A DNA stretch of 64,000 nt, from the NCBI GenBank assembly GCA_032207245.1, contig CM063502.1:64890644-64954643 (forward strand), written 5' to 3'. Below the pieces are notes generated by a model. It worked only from the letters and a program-made list of their open reading frames with translations. It had not been told where the DNA came from and ran no database searches. Source of the stretch: Pardosa pseudoannulata (Eukaryota > Arthropoda > Arachnida > Araneae > Lycosidae). Shown in pieces: positions 1 to 14,300 of this stretch; the stretch's first letter is position 1, and the number at the start of each line of letters is the position of its first letter. Made by a program: the position numbers and the translations under genes.

Positions 1-2480
1 TACATGATTGAATTACTATGCGCCCACCCAAAAGTTCTATGCATCACCACTTCACATGGTCCGAACATTCTCACTACCATAGGTGACTATCGATTAAATT
101 CACCACTGTTAGATCTTACAATATTCCAACTCCTAGACTTCACAGCACTTCACTACTTCCACTCGATCTAATAAGCTTACCATCAAATTCCATCAATCTC
201 AGGATATACATAAAACTGCAATCATCACATGCCTTTTTAGAGTACCAAAAATGGATTGTAACGCACTCGCTACCTCTCCTTTTATCTAATCGCAAAATTT
301 ACAAACTACGCTTTGTGGATGACCATTCCTCTAGAGACGAAGCCCACTAAAGCATTTAAAAGCTCTTTTTGAACTCCACAAATAGCTTAAGTAACAAAAA
401 AATGCACCTTGGAGTCCCGCATATTGATTTTTAGGACAGAGTTCGAAATATTGTTGCCTCTGCCGCACAGAGTAAGCACTACATCCTCGTCCATAACTAC
501 GCACTTCAAGATTCCACACTTTTAATTTTTCCACTCACTGCTCACATATCTCACCCTTAGTCGAACTCCTCAAGCAGAAACTCCAAAAAAACTAATCCAA
601 AACAAAAACCCCACTGACCTATCACTGAAAACTGACCATTATACTGAACTCGAAATACATATTGCGTCAATTCCCGGCGCACTCATTTATTTTGATTCAT
701 CAAACTGCAGTACTACATGCAGTTGCACTAAAGAATTACCCATACATTCTCACTCACTTAGTACTCCACGCAAATGGTCCACATACACGTGAACTCCATT
801 TATATTGCATTCCACTTTTCAACTAACTAGAATCGCATTTTCACATTTATACAGATCAAAAACCGTTAACTATGCCTTTCGCAAAACATAAACATACGCC
901 ACTCAAGCGAGATACATTGATTATATCTCGCAATTCACTGACTCAGCATTACAAAAAGAAATATGTACTGATGCTCTCCCGCATCGAAATCATCTATCAC
1001 TCCACGCTGATTTTTCAAATTTTGCTGCAGCTCAAAAGAAAACACACTCACATTTTTAGAACTGCACCGGCTTAAAATTAAAACTCACCACTCCCTCTCT
1101 GCGTCAATTATACTGTGACATCACACATTCCGCGCCCTTTGTTCCACTCCTTACGACTAAAATTTTTTCAACACTTTCATCACCTATCTCATCCAGGTAT
1201 CTCCACTACAGTGAAACTCATATCCTCTCGTTACTCTGGCCATATGAAGACTAAAGACTAAACTAAAACATGTTTATCTATCAAAAAACTAAAATTCATC
1301 CACAACTATTCCAATCTAGGTACATTTGCTCTACCGACTAATTGCACTGCACTCCATATCATATCCATTAAAACCTACGGACTAATATACGGCCTAACAC
1401 TATCACTCCTACAAGATCCATCCCATTCCCGACATTACAGCCACTGTTTGTAAAACATTCTACTCAGGATAATATCCCGTTAAATCCACTACTCCACTAC
1501 AACCGACCAAGGAAGACAATTGAGTCCACTATTTAAACTTCCTCTGCTTGCAGTACACTCCCTCACTCACACTGCTTATCATCCCCACCACTCCATCATT
1601 CCGATTCCACGCCATTTAAAAGAGTTCAATCATGGCTTACAGTAAATACATCCTCCCTACCACTCTTACTACGATCACTATAAACACTAGGCACTCTCCA
1701 ATTAGTTATTTCTACTGCATTACCACTTTATTGACTCACTACACTCCAATAAAACACTGATTTCAATGTTCACAAATACGCACCATGATCTTAGTGAAAC
1801 TCACACTACTTCAGCAACTATTTTCACTCTTTTGTGCATCCCACTGTCACACTGTACTCACGTTTTCTTGCGTTGTGACAAGACTCCGCACCACCACCAT
1901 TACACCACTTATTCTCCATACAATTCTTAAACTAATGACAAAATTTTTCTATAGACATCCACTACTCCACTACTCCATCGATAGACTCAAGCCACTATAT
2001 CTGACACACTTCTCTCAACTCCACTGATCAACACGCACGATGACACTTCTCTCAAACGCTCATTTGCTGTATAAAATTTTTTTATTTACCCTCAAACCAC
2101 TCCAATTACTCCACCATCTATGCAAATTGCACGACACTCAATCTACCACCAACTGCGCATTCCTGCATGCTTCCACTAAACCCACTACGAACAGCACATT
2201 CCACTATCACCTGCCCTGGATACGCTCCAGCCCTTCATCTCTCAATCACGCACCCATCCCAAGGTCACCGCCGCTTTCACCCTGAAGAGAAAACTAGCAC
2301 TCGACACTCGCAATCCCATTCCATGTACGCCGACTTTAGTAAACTACTGCACTCCTCCAAAAATGTACCTACCTGCAACGAGCTGTTGCACTGCGCTGCA
2401 TATGCATTAAATATTATTTTAACCTTCACGACTCTCCACCCACTAATCCGAACCGCCACACTACTCTCCACTATTATCCA
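1..2480. repeat. Decayed left edge of the pentameric satellite
   Basis: No gene is visible. The sequence is rich in CACTCC, CCACT and ACTCCA pieces at roughly 5-base spacing, like the array to its right, but they are broken by many substitutions and small indels. The density of intact CCACT steps rises towards 2,480. Short open frames here are by-products of the stop-poor C/A-rich strand and have no recognisable domain. The best reading is an old, no longer homogenised margin of the satellite. Confidence 0.75.
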
Positions 2481-3959
2481 CTGATTTTCATTAATCTCCA
2501 CTGCACTAAACTACAATCCATTACATACCACTGCACTACATTATTCTCCACTTCACTCCTCTGCACTCCACTACTCTCCACTACTCTGCCCTGCACTCCA
2601 CTGAACTGTACTACATCTACTGCACTCCAGTACACTGCACTATACTCCAGTAAACTCCACTGCACTCCAATCTACTCCATCCACTCCACTAATCTCCACT
2701 GCACTCCACTCCTCTCCACTACATACTACTGCAGTTCACTACTGTCCACTGCACTCCACTATATTCCACTCCACTCCACTAAACACCATTGTACTCAATT
2801 CTACTCCAATAAACTCCACTCCACTAAACTGCACTCCACTGCACCCCAATGTACTCCACTACTTGCCACTGCACTCCACTCCACTACATTCCACTGCACT
2901 CCACTACACTCCACTAAACTGCACTGCACTCCACTCCACTCCACTACATTCAACTGCACTCCATTACTCGAAACTCCACCCGACTCCACTCCATTGTACT
3001 ACATTACACACCAGTACAATCCACTACACCACACTAAACTCTACTTCACTCCACTTCACTGCATTCCACTCCACTCCACTCCACTCCACTACTCTAAAAT
3101 ACTCTCCATTCCTCTCCACTGCACTCCACTACAATCCACTACACTCCACTCTATTACACTACATACCACTGAATTTCACTACACTGAACTACACTCCACT
3201 AATTTCCACTGCACTCCAGTACACTCCAGTACACTCCATCCACTCCACTAATCTCCACTTCATTCTACTGCACTCCACTACACTCCAATAATCTCCATTG
3301 CACTCTACTGCATTCCACTCCACTCCACTGCACTCCACTGCACTCTACTACACTCCAATACACTCCAATACACCCAAATCTACTCCACTCCACTCCACTG
3401 CACTCCACTCCAATACTCTCCAGTGGACTCCAGTGCACTCCACTACACTCCAGTACACTGCACTACACTCCACTAAACTCCACTGCACTCCACTAAACTC
3501 CATTCCACTGCACTACACTATACTGAACTCCACTACACTCCACTATTCTCCAGTGAACTCCACTGTACTTCACTACACTCCATTACATTCCACTGCACTG
3601 AACTACTCTCCACTGCACTCCACTACTCTGCACTTCACTACATTCCAGTACACTAATGTTTCCTTCACTCCACTCCACTGCACTCCACTGCACTCCACTA
3701 CACTCCATTCCACTCAAACTGCACTCCACTACACTCCACGAAACTCCGCTGCACTCCACTCTACTACACTACTTTCCACTGCACTCCACTAGAATCCACT
3801 AAATTCCACTACACTACACTAATATCCACTGCACTCCAGTACACTTCAGTAGAGTCCTCTGAACTATACTGCACTCCAATACACTTTACTACACTCCACT
3901 GCACTCAACTACACTCCACTACATTCCACTACACTCCACTACACTCCACTACTCTCCAC

Positions 3960-5620
3960 TATTTTTCATTAATCTCCACTGCACTAAACTACTCTCCATT
4001 ACATGCCACTACACTCCAGTTCTCTACACTACACTCCACTGCACTCCATTACACTACACTAATCTCTACTGCACTCCACTACTCTCCTCTACTCTGCCCT
4101 GCACTCCACTGAAATATACTACATTCTACTGCACTCCACTCCACTCCACTACAATGCCCTCTACTCCACTTATATCCAATGCACTCCACTCCACTGCACT
4201 GCACTCCACTGCACTCCACTGCACTCCACTGCACTCCACTACATACCAGTACACTCCATTACACTCCACTAATCTCCACTACACAGCACTCCACTAAACT
4301 CCACTGCACTCCACTAAAGTCCACTACACACCACTGCACTCCATTGCACTCCAATCCACTCCACATCTCTCAACTACATTCCACTGCACTCCACTACACT
4401 CCACTGCACTCCACTACCCTCCACTGCACTCCACTTCAATACACTGCACTTCACTGTACTCCACTCCACTAGAATACACTCCACTCCACTGTACTCCACT
4501 CCACTCCACTGCACTCCACTCCACTCCACTAAACTCCGCTGCACTCCACTCTACTACACTACATTCCACTGCACTCCACAACAATCCACTAAACTCCACT
4601 ACACTACACTAATATCCACTGCACACCAGTACACTTCAGTAGAGTCCTCTGCACTCTACTGCACTCCAATACACTCCACTACACTCCACTGCACTGAACT
4701 ACACTCCACTACAGTCCACTGCACTCTACTAAATTCCAATACACTCCACCACACTAAACTCCACTACATTGCACTCCACTCCACTACACTATTTTTCATT
4801 AATCTCCACTGCACTAAACTACTCTCCACTACATGTCACTACACTCCAGTACTCTACATTACACTCCACTGCACTCTATTACACTACAATAATCTCTAAT
4901 GCACTCCACTACTCTCCTCTACTCTGCCCTGCACTCCACTGAAATATACTACATTTACTGCACTCTACTCCACTCCACTACAATGCCCTCTACTTAACTT
5001 ATCTCCAATGCACTCCACTCCACTCGACTGCACTCCACGACATACCAGTACACTCCATTACACTCCACTAATCTCCACTGCACAGCACTCCACTCCACTC
5101 CACTGCACTCCACTAAACTCGAATACACACCACTGCACTCCATTGCACTCCAATCCACTCCACTCCTCTGAACTACATTCCACTACACTACACTGCTCTC
5201 CACTGCACTCCACTACATTCCACTACACTCCACTGCACTCCACTGCACTTCACTACACTGTAGTACACTAAAGTACCCTCCACTGCACTTTACTGTACTC
5301 CACTGCACTCCACTACATTCCACAGCACTCCACTACTCTCCACTGCACTCCACTACCCTCCACTGCACTCCACTTCAATACACTGCACTTCACTGTACTC
5401 CACTACACTAGACTCCACTCCACTCCACTGTACTCCACTACACTCATATGCAATCAGATGCACTCCACTGCACTGCCCTGCACATTAATACACTCCAATA
5501 CTATCCACTGTACTCCACTGCATCCATCTGTACTCCACTACTCGCCACTGCACTCCATTCCACTACATTAAACTACACTCCACTGTACTCCACTACACTC
5601 CACTAATCTTCACTGCACTC
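3960..5620 (+). repeat. Higher-order tandem duplication, about 830 bp
   Basis: A run of shared landmarks (TTTTTCATTAATCTCCACTG, then CTCTACTCTGCCCTGCACTC, then TGAAATATACTACAT) appears at about 3,964, 4,088 and 4,110 and again at about 4,793, 4,918 and 4,940, an offset near 830 bp. The two copies differ at scattered sites. A related landmark at about 2,483 suggests a third, more diverged copy. This is higher-order structure above the 5-bp unit. Confidence 0.7.
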
Positions 5621-8299
5621 CTGTACACTCCATCCACTATACTAATCTCTACTGAACTCTACTACACTCCACTACATTCCACTGCACTTCAGTACTCTCC
5701 ACTGCACTGCACTTCACTCCACTAGATTGCACTCCACTACATTCCACTTCACTCCACTAAACAACATTGCACTCAATTATATTCCACTCCACTCCACTCA
5801 ATTTCACTAAAGTGCACTCCACTGCACCCACCTATACTCCACTATTCGCCACTGCACTCCATTCCACTACATTAAACTACACTCCACTGCACTCCACTGC
5901 ACTCCACTACACTCTACTAAACTCCACTGCACTCCACTCCACTCAAATGTACTCCATTACGCACCAGTACAATCCACTACACTTCACTATGATTTGGAGA
6001 TCATTACAATCCAGTCCTCTCCACTCCATTCCACTAGACTCCACTACCCTCAAACACTTTCAATTCCACCCCTCTGCACTCCACTGCACTCCACTCTACT
6101 ACACTACATTCCATTGCACTCAACTACACTGAACTATACTCCAGTCAACTCCACTAATCTCCACTGCACTCCAGTACACTCCATCCACTCCACTAATCTC
6201 CACTTCATTCCACTGCACTCTACTACACTCCAATAATCTCCACTGAACTCCAGTACACTCCACTAAACTCCACTGCACTCCACTGCACTATAATGCACTC
6301 TATTACACTCCACTACGCTCCACTACTATCCATTCCAATTCACTGCACTTCACTACATTCCACTACACTCTGCTGCACTCCACTCTACTACTCTACATTC
6401 CACTATTCTGCACTCCACTCCACTATACTCCACTGCACTTCACTACTTCCCATTGCACTCTACTACATTCCATTCCTCTCCACTAATCTGAAATGCACTC
6501 TGCACTTCAATGCACTCCACTCCACTCCACTATACTCCACTGCACTAGACTACACTCCTCTACATTCCACTGCGCTCCATTCCACTCCACTGCATTCCAC
6601 TCCACTCCGCTCCACTGCACTGCATTCCGCTGCACTCCACTCCACTCCACTACAATCCACTGCACTTCACAACTCTCCACTGCTCTCCTCTACACTCCAG
6701 TGCACTCCAGTACATTCGGCTCCACTCCACTACTTTCCACTACATTCCACTGCACTATACTCTACTAATCTCCACTGCACTCAACTCCATTAATCTCCAC
6801 TCCATTCCACTTCACTCCACTACATACCACTTCACTCCACTCCAATCCACTCCACTAATCTCCACTGCACACCACTCCACTAATATCCTCTGCACTCCAC
6901 TTCACTAATCTCCACTGTACTTAACTACATTCCACGACATTCCACTCTACTCCACTACATTCAACTACTCTCCACTGCACACCACTCCACTACACTACAC
7001 TAAAATCCACTACTCTCCACTGAATTCCACTAATATCCACTGCACTCCACTTCAATCCACTGCACTTCAGTGCACTTCACTGCACTCCACTACACTGGAC
7101 TACACTCCACTGTACTCCACTGCACACTACTGCAGTCCACTACTCTCCACTGCAATCCACTAACCTCCATTGCACTCCACTCCACTACACTCCACTACAC
7201 TCCAGTATACTCCACTAAATTCCACTGCACTCTAGTACACTACATCCACTCCACTACATTAAACTCCACTCCACTAAACTACATTGCACTCAATTCTACT
7301 CCACTCCACTCCACTCCACTCCACTCCATTTCACTAAACTGCACTCCACTGCACCACACTGTACACCACTACTCGCCACTGCACTCCACTCCAGTACATT
7401 AAACTACACTCCACTGCACTCTACTACACTCTACTAAAACCCACTGCACTACACTACACTACACTACATTCCATTGCACTCCATTACTCGAAACTCCACT
7501 CCACTCCAATCCACTGTACTTCATTACACACCAGTAAAAATCACTACACTCTACTAATCTCCACTCCACTCTACACCACTGCACTTCATTTCACTACACT
7601 ACACTCCACTACTCTAAAATACTCTCCATTCCACTCCACTGCACTCCAATACACTCCAATATACTCCACTCTACTACACTACACTAAACTGCACTCCACT
7701 GCACTCCACTGCACTCCACTACAGTTCACTGCACTCTACTACACTCCAATACTCTCCACTACACTCCACTGCACTCCAATACACTCTACTACATTCCACT
7801 ACACTTCACTCCTCTCCACTGCACTCCACTACACTCCACTGCACTCCACTACATACCAGGACACACCACTCCACTGCACTCCACTACATACCAGGACACA
7901 CCACTGCACATCATTGCACTCCCCTCCACTCCACTCTAGTATATTCCAATATACTACATTAAATCCACTGCACTAAACTACTATCCACTCCACTCCGATC
8001 CACTCCATTAAACTCCTCTGCACTCCTCTACACTCCACTCCAATGCAATCCACTAATCTCCACTGCACTCCAATCTATTCAATTCCACTGCACTACACTC
8101 CACTACACTCCACTATAGTAGAATATTCTCCACTGAACTCCACTGCACTCCATTGAACTCCAACACATCTACTGCACTCCACTACGCTCCACTGCACTCC
8201 ACTCCACTCCACTACACTACACTGCACTCCATTACACTCCACTACTCTCAACTACTCTTCGTTCCACTCTATTCCACTCCACTCCACTACACTCTACTA

Positions 8300-8373
8300 C
8301 ACTACATTCCACTGCACTCCACTCCACTCCACTCCACTCCACTCCACTCCACTCCACTCCACTCCACTCCACT
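8300..8373 (+). repeat. Pure (CCACT)n tract
   Basis: About 70 bases of uninterrupted CCACT pentamers, the cleanest basic-unit stretch in the array. On the minus strand this is (AGTGG)n, with GG dinucleotides every five bases. Confidence 0.85.
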
Positions 8374-11300
8374 ACACTACACTACACTGCAGACCACTAT
8401 AATAATCTCCACTGCACTCCAGTACACTCCATCCACTCCACTAATCTCCACTGCACTCCACTACACTACACTACACTACATTCCACTGCACTACACTACT
8501 CTCCACTGCACTCCGCTCCACTCCACTGCGCACCAGTACATTCAACTCCAATCCACTAAACTACACTCTACTAAATTCCACTGCACTACACTACACTCCA
8601 CTACATTCCATTGCACTCCATTACTCGAAACTCCACTCCAATCCACTCCACTGTACTTCATTACACACCAGTACAATCCACTACACTCTACTAATCTCCA
8701 CTACACTCCACTCCGCTGCACTCCACTTCACTACACTACACTCCACTACTCTAAAATACTCTCCATTCCACTCCACTGCACTCCAATACACTCCAATATA
8801 CTCCACTTTACTACACTACACTAAACTGCACTCCACTGCACTATACTGCACTCCACTACAATTCACTACACTCTACTACACTCCAATACACTCCACTACT
8901 CTCCACTCCACTCCACTATACTCCAATGCACTTCACTACTTTCCATTCCACTCCACTAATCTGAAATGCACTCTGCACTTCACTGCACCCCACACCACTT
9001 CACTATACTCCACTGCATTAGACTACACTCCTCTACATTCCACTGCGCTCCATTCCACTCCACTGCATTCCTCTCCACTCCGCTCCATTCCACTGCATCC
9101 CACTGCACTCCACTACACTCCACTACTTTCCACTGCACTTCACTACTCTCCACTGCACTCCACTACAATCCAGTGCACTCCAGTACATTCGACTAAACTC
9201 CATTACTCTCCACTACATTCCTCTGCACTCCACTCTACTAAACTCTACTGCACTCAACTCCATTAATCTCCACTGCATTCCACTTCACTCCACTACAAAC
9301 CACTTCACTCCACTCCACTCCACTCCACTAACCTCCACTGCACTACACTCCAGTAATCTTCACTCCACTACATTCCACTACTCTCCACTGCATTCCACTC
9401 CACTAAACCCCACTGGACTCCACTACACTCCAATATATTCCACTGCACTTCACTACTCTCCACTGCACTCCACTCCACTCCACTGCACTCCACTACATTC
9501 CACTCCACTCCACTATTCTAAACTGCATTCCACTCACCTCCAATCCACTCCACTAATCGCCACTGCACACCACTCCACTAATATCCACTGCACTCCACTG
9601 CACTCCACTGCACTCCACTACATTCCACAGCACTCCACTACTCTCCACTGCTCCCAGTACTCCATCCACTCCACTAATCTCCACTGCACTCCACTACATT
9701 AAACTCCACTCCACTAAACTACATTGCACTCAATTCTACTCCACTCCACTCCACTCCACACCACTCCATTTTACTAAACTGCACTCCACTGCACCCCACT
9801 GTACTCCACTACTCGCCACTGCACTCCACTACACTCTACTAAATTCTACTGCACTCCACTACACTCCACTACATTCCATTGCACTCCATTACTCGAAACT
9901 CCACTCCAATCTACTCCACTGTACTTCATTACACACCAGTACAATCCACTACACTCTACTAAGCTCCACTACACTAAACTCCACTGCACTCCACTTCACT
10001 ACACTACACTACACTACTCTCAAATACTCACCATTCAACTCCACTGCAGTCCAATACACTCAATATACTCCACTCTACTACACTACACTAAACTGCACTC
10101 CACTACAATTCACTGCACTCTACTACACTCCAATACACTCCACTACTCTCCACTGCACTCCACTACAATCTACTACATTCCACTGCACTTCACTACTCTC
10201 CACTGCACTCCACTACACTCCACTGCACTCCACTACATACCAGTACACCCCACTAAACTGCACTGCATTCCACTCAAGTGCAGTCGACTCCACTGCACTC
10301 CACTACACTCCACTACACACCACTGCACATCATTGCATTCCCCTCCACTCCACTCTAGTATATTCCACTATACTACATTAAATCCACTGCACTTACTACT
10401 CTCCACTGCACTGCACTCCACTCCACTACACTACACTACATACCATTGCACTCCATTACTGGAAACTCCACTCCATTCCACTTCACTGTACTCTATTACA
10501 CACCAGTACAATCCACTACAGCTCACTCCCCTCCAGTGGACTCCACTCCCCTGCACTCCACTATATTCCACTACTATCAAATACCCTCCATTCCAATCCA
10601 TTGCACTCCAATACACTCCAATATACTCCACTCTACTACTCTACACTAAACTGCACTCCACTGCACTACACAGTATTCCACTGCACTCCACTGCACTCCA
10701 CTACATTTCACTGCAATCTACTACACTCTACTAAACTCCACTGCACTACACTACACTCCAATACATTTCATTGCACTCCATTATTCGATACTCCCCTGCA
10801 CTCCACTAGACTGTACTCCATTACGCATCAGTACAATGCACTACACTCCACTAATCTCCACGGCATTACACTCCATTCCTCTCCACTCCACTACTCTCAA
10901 ATACTCTCCATTCCATTCCACTGCACTCTACTAGACTCCACTCTACTACACTACATTCCACTGCACTCCACTACACTCCAATAATCTCCACTGCACTCCA
11001 ATGCACTGCATTACACTCCACTACTCTCCACAACTATCCATTCCACTTCACTGCACTCCACTACATTCCACTACACTCCGCTGCACACCACTCTACTACA
11101 CTACATTCCACTATTCTCCACTAAACTCCACTGCACTGCAGTACATTCCAGTACACTCCATTATACTCCACTCCTCTCCAATAATCTCCACTGCACTCCA
11201 CTATACTCCACTGCACTTCACTACTTTCCACTGCACTCCACTACATTCCATTCCACTCCACTAATCTGAAATGCACTGTGCACTTCACTGCACTCCACTC

Positions 11301-14300
11301 CACTCCTCTGTTCTCCACTGCACAAGACCACATTGCACTGCAGTCCACTACATTCCAATCCACGCCACTCCACTCCACTGCATTCCACTCTACTCCACTC
11401 CACTGCATTCCACGGCACTCCACTATATTCCACTCCACTCCACTCCTCTCAACTACATTCCACTCCACTCCAATCCTCTCCACTAAACTCCACTGCACTA
11501 ATATCCACTGCACTCCAGTTCACTTATCTCCACTGTACTTAACTACACTCCACTACATTCCACTCCACTCCACTCCACTCCAATCCACTCCACTACATTC
11601 CACTACTCTCCACTGCACTCCACTCCACTACGCTACACTGCACTCCACTACATTCCACAGTATTTACTACTCTCCACTGCACTCCACTTCAATCCACTGC
11701 ACTTCTCTGCACTCCAGTACACTAGACTACAATCCACTGTACTCCACTGCACACTACTGCACTCCACTACTCTCCACTAAACTCCAGTCCACTCAAGTAA
11801 TCTCCACTAATCACTGCTGCACTCCAGTACACTCCATACACTCCACAAATCTCCACTGCACTCGACTACATTAAACTCCACTCCACTAAACTACATTGCA
11901 CTCAATTCTACTCCACTTCACTCCACTCCACTCCATTTCACTAAACTGCACTACACTGCACACCACTGTATTTCACTACTCGATACTGCACTCCACTATG
12001 CTACATTAAACTACACTCCACTGCACTACACTACACTCCAGTACATTCCATTGCACTCCATTACTCGAAACTCCTCTCCAATCCACTCCACTGCACTCCA
12101 CTACATTCCACTAATCTCAAATACTCTCCATTCCACTCCACTGCACTCCAATACACTCCAATATACTCCACTCTACTACACTACACTAAACTGCACTCCA
12201 CTGCCCTCCACTGCACTCCACTGCATTCCACTGCACTCCACTGCACTCCACTACATTTCACTGCACTCTACTAAACTCCAATACACTCCACTACTCTCCA
12301 CTGCACTCCACTATACTCCACTACATTCCACTGAACTTCACTACTCTCCACTGCATTCCACTACACTCCACTGTACTCCACTACATACCAGTAGACCCCA
12401 TTCCACTATAATAATCTCCACTGCACTGCATTCCACTCAACTCCACTCCACTCCACTGCAATCCACTACACTACACTACACACCACTGCACTCCATTCCA
12501 CTCCACTCCACTGCACTCCACTACTAACCACTACACTCCACTACATTCCACTGCACTCAACTAATCTCCACTGCACTCCTACACTCTACTGCAATCCACT
12601 ACTCTATACAACACTCTAATGCACTCCAGTACACTGCACTAAATTCCACTAATCTCCACTGCAATCGAATCTACTCCATTCCACTGCACTACACTCCACT
12701 GCACTCCAGTATAATCCACTACTCTCCACTGCACTCCACTGCACTCCACTGCACTCCACTGTATTCCACTGAACTCCATAACATTCTACTACACTCCACT
12801 ACGCTTCACTGCACTCCACTCCACTCCACTGCACTTCACTACACTCCAGTAAATTCCAGTATTCTCCACTGCACTCCACTACACTCCACTGCACTCCACA
12901 CTCCACTGCACTCCACTGCACAGTACACTGCACTACATTCCACTAACCTCCACTGCACTCCACTCCACATCACTATTCTCCACTGCATTTCACTGCACTC
13001 CACGGCATTCAACTAATCTCAACTGCTCTCCACTACACATCACTGCACTTCACTACACTCCAGTATACTCCAGTACCCTCCACTGCACTTAACTGTACTC
13101 CACTGCACTAGACTGTATTCCACTGCACTCCACTATATTCCAATATACTGCATTTCACCTCACTCCACTCCACTCCACTGCACTCTACTGCATTCCACTA
13201 CACTCCACTGCACTCCAATGCAATCCATTACACTCCACTACTCTCAACTACTCTCCATTCCACTCCACTGCACTCCACTCCACTCCAATCTACTACACTA
13301 CATTCCACTGCACTCCACTACACTCCACTACACTCCAGTCCATTCCACTAATCTCCACTGCACTCCACTACACTCCACTGCATTCCACTACATTCCACTC
13401 CACTCCACTAAACTAAATTGCACTCAATACTACTCCACTCCACTACACAAGACTAAACTGCACTCCACTGTACTACACTACTCGCCACTGCACTCCACTC
13501 AACTACATTAAACTACACTAGACTGCACTCCACTCCACTCCACTAAACTCCACTGCACGGCACTACACTCCACTACATTCCACTGCACTGTACTCCATTA
13601 CACACCACTACAATCCTGTACACTCCACTAATCTTCACGGCATTATACTCCACTGCACTCCACTCCACTGCACTCCACTCCACTCCACTCCACTCCATTA
13701 CTCTCAAATACTCTCCATTCCACTCCACTGCACTCCACTTCACTCCACTACACTCCACTACAATCCACTCCACTCCACTCCACTCCACTGCCCTCCACTC
13801 TACTACACTACATTCCACTGCACTCCACTACACTCCACTACCTCCAGTCCACTACAAAAAACTCCACTGCACTCCAGTACACTACAATACACTCCAGTAC
13901 ACTCCATCTACTCCACTAATCTCTACTTCACTCCACTGCACTCCACTCCACTAAAATAATCTCCATTGCACTCCACTGAATCCACTGCATTCCTTTACAC
14001 TCCACTACACTCCACTACTATCCATTCCACTCCACGGGAAACCACTACATTCCACTACACTCCGCTGTTCTCCACTCTACTAAACTATATTCCACTAATC
14101 TCCACTGCACTGCAGTACATTCCATTATACTCCACTCCTTTTTAATTATCTCCACTGCACTGCACTCCACTCCACTATATTCCACTGTACTTCACTACTT
14201 TCCACTGCACTCCACTACATTCCACTCCACTCCACTAATCTCCAATACACTCTGCACTTCACTGCACTCCACTCCACTCCACTACATTCTACTTCACTCC

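Noticed and set aside
8153..8824. 223-codon plus-strand open frame and similar long frames in the satellite (for example 28,084-29,055, 323 codons)
   Set aside because: The product is a five-residue periodic string that follows from the stop-free pentamer. Other frames and the other strand are open too, and the phase shifts freely between blocks, so there is no sign of selection on a protein.
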